Shown piece by piece: positions 24,589 through 33,486 of a stretch of DNA of 64,000 bases. The DNA is from a virus: positions 104,675 to 168,674 of IMG/VR virus record IMGVR_UViG_3300033997_000478; one strand, written 5' to 3'. A model generated the notes under the pieces. That model saw nothing but the letters and a program-made list of their open reading frames with translations, was not told the DNA's origin and made no database searches. Position 1 is the first letter of the stretch. Each line of letters starts with the position of its first letter. The translations under genes and the position numbers were made by a program.

Positions 24589-25350
24589 ATGGACAACTCG
24601 CACGGCGATCAGAGCTACCACAAACGTGGGCTCCTGCCGGCTGTCGATTCAATGAAGCCCGGCCTGTACCTGTTCCATATCCACTCCGGATTGGATCGCA
24701 GGTACTTGGTCGAACACACCAACAAGCTCAATGAGGCATTGCAGAAGGATGGGTTGTATCCGTCCTTCCAACAGAAGAACCTCAACGAGATGTCGGTCAA
24801 CGATGTCACCCAAACCCTACACCGACTGCGCGAAGAAGCACTCAGTGCCGGTCGGGCGTACTTCCTGTTGTCGCCGATCTTCAAACCGCGTCAGCGTTAC
24901 GTGGAGGACCGCGTGGACATGAGCTGGACCATCATGCCAGCCGATGACTGCGCATTCATGTTCGTCTCCACGCGAGGTTTCAATGGCGTTGGTCCGTTCC
25001 AGTACAGTCCGGACCACTACGCGTTCCGCCTGTGGTTGGAGCAGCGTGAAGCCAAACGTCAACCCAACCCCCTGATCGAAAGTAAGGATCGCATCGAGAT
25101 CCAGGTGATCGGTGCCCCCTACGTCGGTAAGACGGCCGTGGCGGCCATCATCAACGAAGCGCTGCTTGCCAAGTGGCCGCACATCCAGCTGAACTGGAGC
25201 AACACTGACAACGACCAAGAAGTTGTCCAGTCCAAGCTGCGTCAGGGTGAGTACGAGAACATCGGCGCCCGCGCTTTCCAGATCACCGAGGTGAGTGGGT
25301 ATCTGCCCAAGTACTCGGAGTCCGTCATCGTTGAAGAAGGGAAGGAATAA
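24589..25350 (+). CDS. P-loop-containing protein, 253 aa
   Basis: ATG 24589 after AAAGGTGAAG. Residues 170-190 read IEIQVIGAPYVGKTAVAAII, a beta-strand followed by a Walker A motif (GxxxxGKT) and helix. A Walker B is not obvious in the remaining 60 residues, so it may be a small nucleotide-binding domain at the C-terminus of an unknown N-terminal domain. Coupled to the next gene (2-base gap). Confidence 0.7.
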   Translation: MDNSHGDQSYHKRGLLPAVDSMKPGLYLFHIHSGLDRRYLVEHTNKLNEALQKDGLYPSFQQKNLNEMSVNDVTQTLHRLREEALSAGRAYFLLSPIFKPRQRYVEDRVDMSWTIMPADDCAFMFVSTRGFNGVGPFQYSPDHYAFRLWLEQREAKRQPNPLIESKDRIEIQVIGAPYVGKTAVAAIINEALLAKWPHIQLNWSNTDNDQEVVQSKLRQGEYENIGARAFQITEVSGYLPKYSESVIVEEGKE

Positions 25351-25352
25351 CC

Positions 25353-26183
25353 ATGTCCAGTGAAAAGAATCCGGTCGATCTGATCAACGACCTCGCCGAC
25401 GCAACCGGCGGCAGCGTTACCGAAGTCCAGCAGTTGTCGGACGGGAGCGGTTTTGCCATGCTGTCCATGCCGCTGCGCGAAGACCATTGGATTTACGAGA
25501 CCGATTCGGCAGCGCCGGGTTACTCGGGCCCGTCCCCCATGCCCATGGCCGGCAACTGCCATGACCCCCTGCGGTTGATCTTGCAGGATCACCTGCAGAC
25601 CGCATCCCGCTACGGTATCCGCTCGTCAACGTCCTGTGGTCGTGAGGATGACTTCGATCCGGATGCGATGGTCCGCAACATCGAGATCGGCCTGTTTGGC
25701 TATTACGGCAAGAACAGCCCCTACTCCCACGACCTGCAGTTCGAACCGGCTCGCGGCGGTAAGTTGCTGAACGTGGTGGAAGATGCGCTGGATGAACGTG
25801 GTCGTACGTTGTTTGAAATCCGCGATCGCGTAAACCGTCGTCTGGCTGCGGACCCGGAACAGACCAACAACCTCAACCCGGCCCACCTGATCCATCCGGC
25901 CTTCCACGTCGAACTGCTGACGCTGGGCGCCCTGCTGCTGCGTCACAACAAGTCGCACAAGGCCCTGTTGGATGCGATGTCACGGGCAGCGGTTGAGGAG
26001 TGGGGCGTGGATCCGGAAACGGCCTCGCGTGTCATCTTCTCCGGTCTGAGCCTGCTGGTCAACTTCGACAAGAACACGTTGAAGGACTGGAGCGCTTTCG
26101 AAGAAGAGCGTCGGCGCAAGTGGCGTGAAGCCAACCCTCAGACGGTGGACGAAACCATTGCCGGCTGCGACGCTGCCGAGTGA
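25353..26183 (+). CDS. Unknown protein, 276 aa
   Basis: ATG 25353 after GAAGGAATAACC. Soluble, acidic; the N-terminal third has several Met/Pro/Gly, the C-terminal part is helical. No motif recognised. Probably in an operon with the P-loop protein. Confidence 0.7.
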   Translation: MSSEKNPVDLINDLADATGGSVTEVQQLSDGSGFAMLSMPLREDHWIYETDSAAPGYSGPSPMPMAGNCHDPLRLILQDHLQTASRYGIRSSTSCGREDDFDPDAMVRNIEIGLFGYYGKNSPYSHDLQFEPARGGKLLNVVEDALDERGRTLFEIRDRVNRRLAADPEQTNNLNPAHLIHPAFHVELLTLGALLLRHNKSHKALLDAMSRAAVEEWGVDPETASRVIFSGLSLLVNFDKNTLKDWSAFEEERRRKWREANPQTVDETIAGCDAAE

Positions 26184-26190
26184 TCAACCG

Positions 26191-26210
26191 GTGGGGTCTT
26201 CGGACCCCAC
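26191..26210 (+). terminator. Hairpin terminator
   Basis: GTGGGGTC TTCG GACCCCAC followed by CTTTC. Confidence 0.75.
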
Positions 26211-26228
26211 CTTTCAAGGAATGTGATC

Positions 26229-26684
26229 ATGTCCAACAAGATCGATACGACGGTCCACCTGACCGACAAGGAAAAGTACAACCCGCTGTTCTGGCAGGAC
26301 GGTCGTGCAGGGCCTGCCAATATCGTCACCTACAACGGTGAGGACTGCCGCGGCGTTTCGTTTGTGGCCGATGACGATGCCCGCAAGGAAATCATCGACC
26401 ACCACAACCTGGGTGTGCGCCTACTGTACGAGCACCTCCAGAAGACCCACTTCCAGTCGGTCCAGCAGAAGCTGGCCGAAGTCGCCCTGACGGCCAATAC
26501 CCCGGCCGCAGCCTATGAGCTGGCCACGCGTTTCCATGATACCTACGAGCGCTTGGCGCCGCAGTTTGGGTATGAAACCCGTCAGGACACCAAGCTGTTC
26601 GATCCCACCACTCCCAATGGTCAGCTGATGTTGGCTGTGGCCAGGGAGATCCTCAAGGACTACCTCCCATTGGGTGATGCATGA
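26229..26684 (+). CDS. Unknown protein, 151 aa
   Basis: ATG 26229 chosen over the GTG two codons earlier; AAGGAATG precedes. Soluble helical protein, no motif. Overlaps the next gene by ATGA. Confidence 0.7.
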   Translation: MSNKIDTTVHLTDKEKYNPLFWQDGRAGPANIVTYNGEDCRGVSFVADDDARKEIIDHHNLGVRLLYEHLQKTHFQSVQQKLAEVALTANTPAAAYELATRFHDTYERLAPQFGYETRQDTKLFDPTTPNGQLMLAVAREILKDYLPLGDA

Positions 26685-27466
26685 AACGCGAAGAAGCCAC
26701 GGCCAACGTATTGGCCAAGCTCAAGGAAAAAGGCATTGTCGGTGAGCTGGCCGCTTCGATCGCCGACAAGCTGACCGCCGATCTGCTCTTCGAATCGGAG
26801 CTGGAGAAGATGCTGCACGAGCGGTGTAGCCACCCGCTTTACGAATACGTCACCAAGGAAGGGGGCAAGTCGGATACGGAAGACTACCCGCCGGAAGGTA
26901 AGGGGTGGGAGATCAACGTCGACCTCTACAACGGTTACTATAAGCACGACAACTACGTCGACAACTACTGGCGCCGTGAGAAGAAGCATGCGTTGACCGA
27001 CAACGTGCCGATCTTCGATCTGCCGGAAGTGCGCATCCGCAAGCGAGATTTCGCTGAAGTCATCGCTCGACTGCGTGAGCAGTATCCTGCCACCGTGATC
27101 TATGGCGGCACCGGCAACTCCCTCACCAGCAAGCCGGAGTACGTGTCCACTCCGACTGCCTTCTTCCACGGCAGTCATCAGCCGGGCTTGCTGGCGTATT
27201 CGCCGGACACCTACGTGCTTGATCGGGAGTGGGAGAACTTCCCCTTCCATCCACACGAGTCCGATACCCGGAGTCCGGTGTATATCCAACTGGCCCCGGA
27301 AGACCATCCCTTCGAACTGCTGATCGACGGTCGTGATCCGGAAGGCAACTCCTGGGTCCGCACCAAGACCAAGGGCGGTAGCTGGGGTGATTGGGAGCAG
27401 ATCGCAACGAACACCCCGTTGCCCATCCATCCCACAGCGTGGGAAAAACTGACCGACATGATCTGA
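26681..27466 (+). CDS. Unknown protein, 261 aa
   Basis: ATGA overlap with the previous gene. The N-terminus is helical and charged; a Tyr/Asp/Asn-rich part follows, and the C-terminal region has many aromatic and His/Pro residues (FPFHPHESD). No recognised domain. Confidence 0.7.
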   Translation: MKREEATANVLAKLKEKGIVGELAASIADKLTADLLFESELEKMLHERCSHPLYEYVTKEGGKSDTEDYPPEGKGWEINVDLYNGYYKHDNYVDNYWRREKKHALTDNVPIFDLPEVRIRKRDFAEVIARLREQYPATVIYGGTGNSLTSKPEYVSTPTAFFHGSHQPGLLAYSPDTYVLDREWENFPFHPHESDTRSPVYIQLAPEDHPFELLIDGRDPEGNSWVRTKTKGGSWGDWEQIATNTPLPIHPTAWEKLTDMI

Positions 27467-27473
27467 GGTAAAT

Positions 27474-27683
27474 GTGGACACCGTTAAGATGGACATCACC
27501 ACCCAAAGCTATCCCACGCAGTTCACCTATCGGGTACCGCACAGCCCCGGTAAGACCACCATCTTACCTGGCATGTTGTCCATGTCCGGCTGGGCCGGTG
27601 CTCCCTTCGAAGGTAAGCGCAAGAAAGCCCGCACCCTCAGTGCCATCAGCCGTATCGCCAAGCGTCGCAACAAGAGGAAGTAG
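27474..27683 (+). CDS. Small basic protein, 69 aa
   Basis: GTG 27474 after GAGGTAAAT (an in-frame ATG exists 5 codons later). The C-terminal third is very basic (KRKKAR, KRRNKRK), suggesting nucleic-acid binding. No family recognised. Confidence 0.6.
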   Translation: MDTVKMDITTQSYPTQFTYRVPHSPGKTTILPGMLSMSGWAGAPFEGKRKKARTLSAISRIAKRRNKRK

Positions 27684-27685
27684 TC

Positions 27686-27877
27686 ATGCCGTCGAGCAGC
27701 CATGATTCGTACTACAAGGGTCTTCAGAAGTTGGAACAACAGGGACTGAGTACCCGCGTTGCCAACGATGTGATGTACCTGCGCAAGCAGGCCGGTCACA
27801 CCCCCGCTCGTGAGGAGCGGTTCATCCAAGAAGCCAAGGCTGGCTCGATCCCTGACGTCACTACGTTTGCCAAGTAA
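27686..27877 (+). CDS. Unknown small protein, 63 aa
   Basis: ATG 27686 two bases after the previous stop, preceded by AGAGGAAG. Charged helical protein. Ends the 24006-27877 block. Confidence 0.65.
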   Translation: MPSSSHDSYYKGLQKLEQQGLSTRVANDVMYLRKQAGHTPAREERFIQEAKAGSIPDVTTFAK

Positions 27878-27883
27878 CTGTGC

Positions 27884-27905
27884 TCCCCCACCTTTGGGTG
27901 GGGGA
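27884..27905 (+). terminator. Terminator
   Basis: TCCCCCACC TTTG GGTGGGGGA followed by CATTCTATGTCC. Confidence 0.85.
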
Positions 27906-27935
27906 CATTCTATGTCCCTTTCTTTTGGATAGCAC

Positions 27936-28598
27936 ATGTCCCAATATCAGCTCAACAACGCGTTCGTCGACAACATGGACCCCCATCAGCAGTTGGTGGC
28001 TTCGGCGATGCGTCCCAGCGCCAAGCAGGTGCGCTTCCGTCTGGTGGACAGCGAAGGCGGCGAATACTGGTTCGTCCAGAAAGAGCCGGCCAAGCTGGAA
28101 GCCAAAACGCTGATCGACATGGCCTCCGCACTGCTGCAGCAGCTGTACATCCGCTGGCGCGCCAACTTCGATCAGGTGGAGATCATCATCCCCACGCATG
28201 TGTCCGAACGTACTTGCGATGTCTCCGGCCAGACCAATGAGTTCATCTACTGCGACAAGTTCGTAGTCAAGTCCTTCCACCAGAACGGCTACGATGCCAG
28301 TGCGATCGCGCTGCGCACCCCCTCCTTCGTGGGCGAGTGGCGCAACCGCAATTTCGACGCCGACATCGGTCTGGAATTCATGCGCATGCTCGACCAGGAT
28401 AGCCGGATCTTGGAACTGACCTTCCATCCGGAAGTGGAAGACTTCGCCCACGGCGTGGTCGACACGAACAAGGTCATGCAGGAAGTGGCCGATGGTCTGC
28501 ACAGTTCGCTGGGTCTGCTGTTGCGGTCGATGGAGTACATCAACCCACTGACTGGTGAAAGCAAGTTCTACACCCCGGTGTACATCCCGGCCGAGTGA
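27936..28598 (+). CDS. Unknown protein, 220 aa
   Basis: ATG 27936, weak ribosome binding site. Soluble alpha/beta protein with three Cys; no motif recognised. Monocistronic between two terminators. Confidence 0.7.
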   Translation: MSQYQLNNAFVDNMDPHQQLVASAMRPSAKQVRFRLVDSEGGEYWFVQKEPAKLEAKTLIDMASALLQQLYIRWRANFDQVEIIIPTHVSERTCDVSGQTNEFIYCDKFVVKSFHQNGYDASAIALRTPSFVGEWRNRNFDADIGLEFMRMLDQDSRILELTFHPEVEDFAHGVVDTNKVMQEVADGLHSSLGLLLRSMEYINPLTGESKFYTPVYIPAE

Positions 28599-28608
28599 CG
28601 ACATAGAC

Positions 28609-28628
28609 CCCCCGCCTTCGGGCGGGGG
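28609..28628 (+). terminator. Rho-independent terminator
   Basis: CCCCCGCC TTCG GGCGGGGG followed by TTTTATGATCC. Confidence 0.9.
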
Positions 28629-28719
28629 TTTTATGATCCCAATCATTTTCAGACCCGTATTACCCCTGTGAGCGTCCCACAAAGACATTCATTCCATTAA
28701 TACAGGAGAAACCTTTCAC

Positions 28720-29175
28720 ATGGAAAATAACAACACTTCGGCTTTTGTCAGCACCGACCAGAGCTTCTTCGACGAAGGTCTCGTCATCCACGTCGGCAAG
28801 CAGGTCGAGCAGGATGCCATCGACCAGATGGTGGCCGCCATCGCGGCAACGTACGATGCGCAGGGTCTCTCCCTGGCCTTCGCCGTCGAGCGTAGCATTT
28901 ACTACGCCCCGACCATGAAGCTGTCCTACAAGGCCGCCTTCAAGTTCACCCAGCCCGACGGCACCAGCCATGGCCAGGAACTGGAGTTCGACATCCGCAG
29001 CAACTCGCTCGGCGACTTCTTCACCGCCCGCGGCGCTGCGCTGAACGCGTTCCAGTGGAACATCCTCAACGGCCTGCGCCAGCAGCTGGAAAACGGCAAG
29101 CCGGCCAGTGAAGTGCTGGACGTGATGAACCAGTTCATCACCAAGTTCCCGCGCCTGAACAACCTGGGCCTGTAA
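28720..29175 (+). CDS. Unknown, probably abundant protein, 151 aa
   Basis: ATG 28720 after CAGGAGAAACC. Strong GC-ending codon bias as in the likely highly expressed genes. Soluble alpha/beta protein with an Asn-rich start (MENNN). Monocistronic between terminators. No family recognised. Confidence 0.7.
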   Translation: MENNNTSAFVSTDQSFFDEGLVIHVGKQVEQDAIDQMVAAIAATYDAQGLSLAFAVERSIYYAPTMKLSYKAAFKFTQPDGTSHGQELEFDIRSNSLGDFFTARGAALNAFQWNILNGLRQQLENGKPASEVLDVMNQFITKFPRLNNLGL

Positions 29176-29183
29176 GCCTCGGC

Positions 29184-29205
29184 GCCTGCCCCCGAAGGGG
29201 CAGGC
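29184..29205 (+). terminator. Rho-independent terminator
   Basis: GCCTGCCCC CGAA GGGGCAGGC followed by CTTTGGCAGGGCTTTTCTTTT. Confidence 0.85.
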
Positions 29206-29244
29206 CTTTGGCAGGGCTTTTCTTTTGGACAAAAACCCACCCAA

Positions 29245-29280
29245 AGAAAAATGTTTCACCGCTATACTACACTCGTGAAG
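29245..29280 (+). promoter_or_regulatory. Recurrent promoter, copy b
   Basis: AGAAAAATG, TTCAC (29255-29259), TATACT (29263-29268), GTGAA (29275-29279). Same spacing as copies at 1191, 51346 and 56506. The gene at 29315 starts 46 bases after the TATACT box. Confidence 0.85.
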
Positions 29281-29314
29281 TTGGACCTAATAATTACCTC
29301 ATGGAGAGTTGTGA

Positions 29315-29746
29315 ATGAAGAGTTTTGAAGAAGTAGCACGTCTGGGTCATTCGGAGTTTCGTAAGGCCCTGCTGCGTTTGCCGCAGATCGAATTCAATCC
29401 GGAATGGTCGGGTAATTACCTGTCCACTTTGGTGACCTGCAAGTTGTTTGTCAAGCCGGTCTGGTTTGTCGATGAGCGCAGCGGTTGCGTGCTCGTCATT
29501 CCGGTGGCGGGTCTGGGCAATATGGTTGTCTCGGAGATGTGTCCGGGTCAACCCACCACGTACCCATTGTTTGTGGAGTGCGCGGAAGGTTTACCGCTCA
29601 TCGGTGGTCGTTGGGAAATCACGATCGACGATGTACGTAGCAAGTGGAGTCAAACCAAGGCGGTAACCAACGCCCGCCTTGACACGCAGTACCTGTTGGA
29701 CCTGATCACCACGGCCGAAAATCAAGTAGGCCTCACCCTGGAGTAA
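29315..29746 (+). CDS. Unknown protein, 143 aa
   Basis: ATG 29315 after TGGAGAGTTGTGA. First gene under promoter copy b. Soluble beta-rich protein; codon use is less GC-biased than in its neighbours. No motif recognised. Its promoter type suggests shared timing with the genes at 1282, 51440 and 56562. Confidence 0.7.
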   Translation: MKSFEEVARLGHSEFRKALLRLPQIEFNPEWSGNYLSTLVTCKLFVKPVWFVDERSGCVLVIPVAGLGNMVVSEMCPGQPTTYPLFVECAEGLPLIGGRWEITIDDVRSKWSQTKAVTNARLDTQYLLDLITTAENQVGLTLE

Positions 29747-29751
29747 CTGTC

Positions 29752-30126
29752 ATGGAACTTTTCTCTGTTCTGGTTGCTGCGTACCTGGGCCTGGAGTGTC
29801 TTGCCAACTTCAACCAGGTCTACGCTTACGTCAACAAGCGTGAACCCTGGAAGATCACCAAGTGGTCCTCCAACCTGTTCTACAAGTGGCACCCCAAGCT
29901 GGGCGTGTTCTACTACCTGATCATGATCGCTCTGATGGTGTGCTACACCTTCGGCATGGGCGTGATTGAATCCTGGCTGTTGTTCTTCATGGCGATCATC
30001 TACGGTTTCACCACGATCTTTGCCTGGTTCGTGCTGGCTCGCAAGAGCGAGCACAAGCAGGTGCAGGTGCAGATGAACGCCATCGGGCCGCAGGGTGGAA
30101 TGACCCCGCCGCCGATCCCGCAGTAA
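29752..30126 (+). CDS. Three-helix membrane protein, 124 aa
   Basis: ATG 29752. Hydrophobic segments at about residues 3-22, 53-72 and 74-95; basic loop KREPWKITKW after the first. Pro-rich C-terminus (GGMTPPPIPQ). Second gene under promoter copy b, family unknown. Confidence 0.7.
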   Translation: MELFSVLVAAYLGLECLANFNQVYAYVNKREPWKITKWSSNLFYKWHPKLGVFYYLIMIALMVCYTFGMGVIESWLLFFMAIIYGFTTIFAWFVLARKSEHKQVQVQMNAIGPQGGMTPPPIPQ

Positions 30127-30133
30127 GCTGTAG

Positions 30134-30166
30134 CCGCCCCTAGAAGTCTCGTGCTTCTAGGGGCGG
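30134..30166 (+). terminator. Long-stem terminator
   Basis: CCGCCCCTAGAAG pairs perfectly with CTTCTAGGGGCGG (13 bp, loop TCTCGTG). A second hairpin, GCGTAG TTTTTT CTACGC, follows at 30174-30191. Confidence 0.85.
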
Positions 30167-30221
30167 TGATGGTGCGTAGTTTTTTCTACGCGTGCTAAGT
30201 TGTATGACCCAAGGAGTTCGC

Positions 30222-30320
30222 ATGAACCAGATCCCGAGTTTCCCGTTATGCCGATGTAGCGGCTATAACCGGAGACCCACCCAATGTCACGTACTACCCG
30301 GCGCAACAAGCGTCACCTGA
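30222..30320 (+). CDS. Possible 32-aa leader ORF
   Basis: ATG 30222 follows AAGGAG with good spacing; MNQIPSFPLCRCSGYNRR... Its 3' end overlaps the start of the gene at 30284 in another frame. It may be a leader peptide or chance. Confidence 0.3.
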   Translation: MNQIPSFPLCRCSGYNRRPTQCHVLPGATSVT

Positions 30321-30574
30321 TCCTCGACACCCTCGGGGATTTCCCCCGCTTCGTCAACGACATCTTCGGCTGGCCGCGCAGTGCGGTCTTGATGCTCATG
30401 TCGTACAGCGCGCTCTACGGAAAGATCTGGATTCCGTGCTCGATCGCCATCCTGGCCGCTTTGTTCGTTCCTTTCGATCCCCAGTTGCAGGTGTGGGTGG
30501 TTGGTTTGACCATCACCTACCTGGCACAGCGGGCCGTGTCCACGTTCATCATCAAGGGTCTGAACACCCCATGA
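30284..30574 (+). CDS. Membrane protein, 96 aa
   Basis: ATG 30284 after CCGGAGACCCACCC. Basic start (MSRTTRRNKR), then two hydrophobic helices (about residues 46-62 and 68-88). The opening residues resemble those of the next gene (MSRTFRRTRK), perhaps a shared localisation signal. Confidence 0.65.
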   Translation: MSRTTRRNKRHLILDTLGDFPRFVNDIFGWPRSAVLMLMSYSALYGKIWIPCSIAILAALFVPFDPQLQVWVVGLTITYLAQRAVSTFIIKGLNTP

Positions 30575-30636
30575 GCAATAGTGCCTATGCGGCCGCAGAG
30601 TTAGGTGAGTAGTCTCACTTAACCTGGAGCCTGAAG

Positions 30637-30972
30637 ATGTCCCGTACTTTCCGTCGTACTCGTAAGAACGCTGTCCAGCAACACATGGGCACCTTTGGCG
30701 AGTTCAAGGGATACTGGTGGATGCAGCAGACCGCTGATCGCAAGGGGATGACCCTGCGTGAACTGTTTGACCTGCACACCCGTCAGTTCCACATGGACCG
30801 CGATAACGAAGGCCGTCGCAATCCGCCCCGTTGGTGGCGCCGTGATTTCGGTGCCAAACGTGTGCGCATTGCCAACAAGCGTATGCTGCAGCGTCATCTG
30901 GAATACGACACTTTCGACATGCACACCCCGGAGCCGTTCGTGAACCGTCACTTCGTCACGTTCTGGCTCTAA
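30637..30972 (+). CDS. Small basic protein, 111 aa
   Basis: ATG 30637; MSRTFRRTRK start. Arg/His/Trp-rich and soluble, likely nucleic-acid binding by charge. Monocistronic-like spacing. No family recognised. Confidence 0.65.
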   Translation: MSRTFRRTRKNAVQQHMGTFGEFKGYWWMQQTADRKGMTLRELFDLHTRQFHMDRDNEGRRNPPRWWRRDFGAKRVRIANKRMLQRHLEYDTFDMHTPEPFVNRHFVTFWL

Positions 30973-31022
30973 AAGGAGAAATGGCCGATGGCCAAAAATG
31001 AAAGGGGACTCAAGCGAGGCAG

Positions 31023-31045
31023 CCCCTGCACGCAACGTGCAGGGG
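31023..31045 (+). terminator. Hairpin
   Basis: CCCCTGCACG CAA CGTGCAGGGG, 10-bp perfect stem, no T-run. It separates 30637-30972 from the next gene and could instead stabilise mRNA ends. Confidence 0.6.
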
Positions 31046-31064
31046 GCCTAACCGGAGTCGACCC

Positions 31065-31322
31065 GTGGCAAATCGTACCCGCGCCGAAAGGCGCCATCAT
31101 TATCGTCGCATGATCGCAAAGCGCACTAAGCAGGACGCTACTCGTGGCGTTGGTCTTCCCAACGAAAAGGAGTGGTTGTTTATGCATGCCCGCGTTAGGG
31201 CGCGCACGGGCACCCTGTGCTCTTGCTCTATGTGTTGCTCCCCGCGCTATGTGTACGGTAATGGCAAGGCCGCTAAAACCTGGCAGGAGTTGGCCGCCCT
31301 GGAACACTTGAAAGAACGTTAA
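31065..31322 (+). CDS. Small basic Cys-cluster protein, 85 aa
   Basis: GTG 31065, 7 bases after GGAG. Arg-rich N-terminus and the motif CSCSMCCSPR, a likely zinc-binding cluster of the CxCxxC..PR type seen in small uncharacterised bacterial and phage proteins. Nucleic-acid binding is plausible. Confidence 0.65.
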   Translation: MANRTRAERRHHYRRMIAKRTKQDATRGVGLPNEKEWLFMHARVRARTGTLCSCSMCCSPRYVYGNGKAAKTWQELAALEHLKER

Positions 31323-31342
31323 CAGCCTAAATAGGAGGGCTT

Positions 31343-31471
31343 ATGAAGAAGGTACTGGTTATCGGTTTCATGGCCCTCCTGCTGGTGGGCTGTGGCAAGC
31401 ACCCGGCGCAGCAGGGCATTGAAGAAGCCTTTGCTGCCGAGAAGGCCAAGAGCACAATCCCCGCCCAATAA
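31343..31471 (+). CDS. Small lipoprotein, 42 aa
   Basis: ATG 31343 after AGGAGGGCTT. Signal peptide MKKVLVIGFMALLLVGC with lipobox LVGC (Cys17). Short charged mature part. Its stop codon lies in the loop of the terminator. Confidence 0.75.
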   Translation: MKKVLVIGFMALLLVGCGKHPAQQGIEEAFAAEKAKSTIPAQ

Positions 31472-31479
31472 GGGCGGGG
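31459..31479 (+). terminator. Terminator overlapping a stop codon
   Basis: CCCCGCCC AATAA GGGCGGGG then CTTTATGCC. The TAA of the lipoprotein gene is inside the loop. Confidence 0.85.
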
Positions 31480-31640
31480 CTTTATGCCGTTTTAACGGTG
31501 TCTGAATGTGCACCAAATGGTCAAACCTTGTAGTAGAAAGGGGCGATTCAAAGAGAAGTCAAACCCACACTATCTCCGTGTAAGGGGCCTCCAACCCTTT
31601 ATGCGGATGCAGTAACCCTTTTATCTAGCAGGAGAGCGTC

Positions 31641-31898
31641 ATGTACAGTGGCGTGCGTATCGAAGTTCGGGGAGCTACGCCTGAGGATGTGGCTTCCATT
31701 GTACAGAAGATCGAAGCGATGCTTGGGCAGAAGCAGGTCTTCCTCTGTGGCGGTGCCGTAGCGCCATCGGCCGAGGTCTCTAAGATCCTCTCCCCTACAG
31801 TGCAGCGAGCTGTCGATCAATCGCACCGTTACCCCCTCATCACGATGGCTGACAGTAAACCGTTGGCGATCACCCTCGTAGGACGTTTGGAAGAGTAA
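31641..31898 (+). CDS. Unknown protein, 85 aa
   Basis: ATG 31641 after CAGGAGAGCG. Small alpha/beta protein. The 170 bases upstream contain the terminator and a stretch CACACTATCTCCGTG that faintly resembles the recurrent promoter. Confidence 0.65.
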   Translation: MYSGVRIEVRGATPEDVASIVQKIEAMLGQKQVFLCGGAVAPSAEVSKILSPTVQRAVDQSHRYPLITMADSKPLAITLVGRLEE

Positions 31899-31954
31899 CG
31901 TCCCGAGTTCACCGTTGTATCCACCGCAGTATCCACACAAGAGAGAATAGCACC

Positions 31955-33427
31955 ATGGGGAACACCCGCTTCAATCGCAGCACTCTGGTCGCTGCAATCC
32001 TGGCCCTGGCAGTGTCGGGCCCGACCTTCGCTCAGACCACGCCGGCACCGTCGTGCCCGCCGGGTACGGCGTCGTGCTCGATCCAAGACCAGCAGATGGG
32101 CGATACCGACAACTCGTCCAGTGCCAACGGCAGCCATTCCAATGCCAGCCAGTCCGGCACCAGCTCCAACAGCAACCAGTCCGGCAATGCCATGACGGGT
32201 AGCTACGACAACTCGTCGCAGAACTCGTCGACCACCACCGGTGAAATCAACGGTACGATCACCGGCGGCAACACCAGCTCCCAGGGCGGCAGTGCAACCG
32301 GCGGTGCCGGCGGTTCGGCCACGGGCAACCTGAGCAACAACGACAACGACAACCGCTCCTCGGTTGGCAACACGTCCAGCAATTCGGGCGGCAACTCGAT
32401 GGTGGGTGGCTCCAACACCAACAACACCGGTGGCAATTCGGTCACCGGCGGTGATGTCAGCAATACCAACAGCACCGGTGGTAACACCCTGACTGGTGGT
32501 GCGCTGACGGGCGGTAACAACACCAGCAACATGAACGGTGGCAATTCGAGCAACACCAATGGCAACGCCAACAACGTGGCCGGCGGTAACAACACCTCGA
32601 ACTCCAACCTGACCGGTGGCAATACCTCCAGCAACAACGCCAATGCGCTGAACGGCGGTAACAACTCGGCCACCACGGGCAACAACACCAACAGCCTGGG
32701 CCAGGGTCAGTCCAACGACAACTCCGGCAACAGCACCAACACCGTTGGCCAGTCGTCCAGCAATGCCAACTCGCAGGGCCAGAGCAGCAGCAACACCAAT
32801 GGTCAGTCGAGCCGCAACACCAACGCCCTGAGCAACGGCAGCAACTCCGGTGGCAACCAGACCTCCTCCGGTTCGTCGGCCAACAACAGCGGTGGCAACA
32901 ACGCCGTCAACATCGACAGCTCCAACCGTTCTTCGTACAAGTCGATCTTCATCCCGAGCGTGGTTCCGATGACTCCGCCGTCCACGGTGGCCATTGGCAA
33001 CATCATCAAGGAAACCACTGCCTGCGGCCCGCTGCAGGACGTGCAGAAGACCGAAGTGCTGGGCATGTTCATCGGCCTGGTGAAGAAGGTGCGCATCCAT
33101 CAGGGCTACACCTACGACCTGGTGGAAAAGCGTGATGCCAACGGCGAACTGCTGCCGTACTACATCCAGCCGCTGAAGGATCGTCCGGGCTACCGCATGT
33201 TCGGTCACCAGAAGATCATCTTCGCTTCGATGGCCGGTGTGTCGTCCAACCGCAATATCGCCCTGGGCGGCGGCAGTGGTAACGGCGACTGGGGTCAGGC
33301 CGGTATGGGCAGTTCCTCGTCCAACACTCGTATCGTGACCAACATTCAGTTGGCACTGTGCGAGATCGGCACCGTGGAACCGGAAGTGCGTTACATCGAA
33401 GTTGCTCCGCGCAAGGGCAAGGAATAA
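31955..33427 (+). CDS. Exported Asn/Ser/Gly/Thr-rich protein, 490 aa
   Basis: ATG 31955 after AAGAGAGAAT. A signal peptide (LVAAILALAVSGPTFAQ) predicts Sec export. Residues about 45-325 are almost only Asn, Ser, Gly, Thr with imperfect units such as GGNNTSN, GGNTSSN and QGQSSSNTN. The last 165 residues are normal globular sequence with two Cys. Highly biased codons. Such repeats suggest a flexible or adhesive extracellular or periplasmic filament. Similar exported proteins lie at 37019 and 37612. Unusual for a phage gene. Confidence 0.75.
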   Translation: MGNTRFNRSTLVAAILALAVSGPTFAQTTPAPSCPPGTASCSIQDQQMGDTDNSSSANGSHSNASQSGTSSNSNQSGNAMTGSYDNSSQNSSTTTGEINGTITGGNTSSQGGSATGGAGGSATGNLSNNDNDNRSSVGNTSSNSGGNSMVGGSNTNNTGGNSVTGGDVSNTNSTGGNTLTGGALTGGNNTSNMNGGNSSNTNGNANNVAGGNNTSNSNLTGGNTSSNNANALNGGNNSATTGNNTNSLGQGQSNDNSGNSTNTVGQSSSNANSQGQSSSNTNGQSSRNTNALSNGSNSGGNQTSSGSSANNSGGNNAVNIDSSNRSSYKSIFIPSVVPMTPPSTVAIGNIIKETTACGPLQDVQKTEVLGMFIGLVKKVRIHQGYTYDLVEKRDANGELLPYYIQPLKDRPGYRMFGHQKIIFASMAGVSSNRNIALGGGSGNGDWGQAGMGSSSSNTRIVTNIQLALCEIGTVEPEVRYIEVAPRKGKE

Positions 33428-33435
33428 GCAATATC

Positions 33436-33458
33436 GGGGGCGGTCTCTGATCGCCCCC
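33436..33458 (+). terminator. Terminator
   Basis: GGGGGCG / CGCCCCC with 9-base loop, then TCTCAATCTTTTT. Confidence 0.85.
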
Positions 33459-33486
33459 TCTCAATCTTTTTACATGGAGAGTTTCA

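Noticed and set aside
30988-31113. Possible 41-codon gene MAKNERGL...
   Set aside because: It spans a perfect 10-bp hairpin and overlaps a better-supported gene; odd composition.
31829-33208. 459-codon minus-strand frame opposite the exported Asn/Ser-rich protein
   Set aside because: Its Val/Ala/Gly-rich sequence is the mirror of repetitive Asn/Ser/Gly codons; the plus frame has a signal peptide and start site.
31955-33427. Curli-type amyloid subunit
   Set aside because: The repeats lack the regular Ser-Gln-Gly-Asn-Ala-Gln spacing of CsgA.
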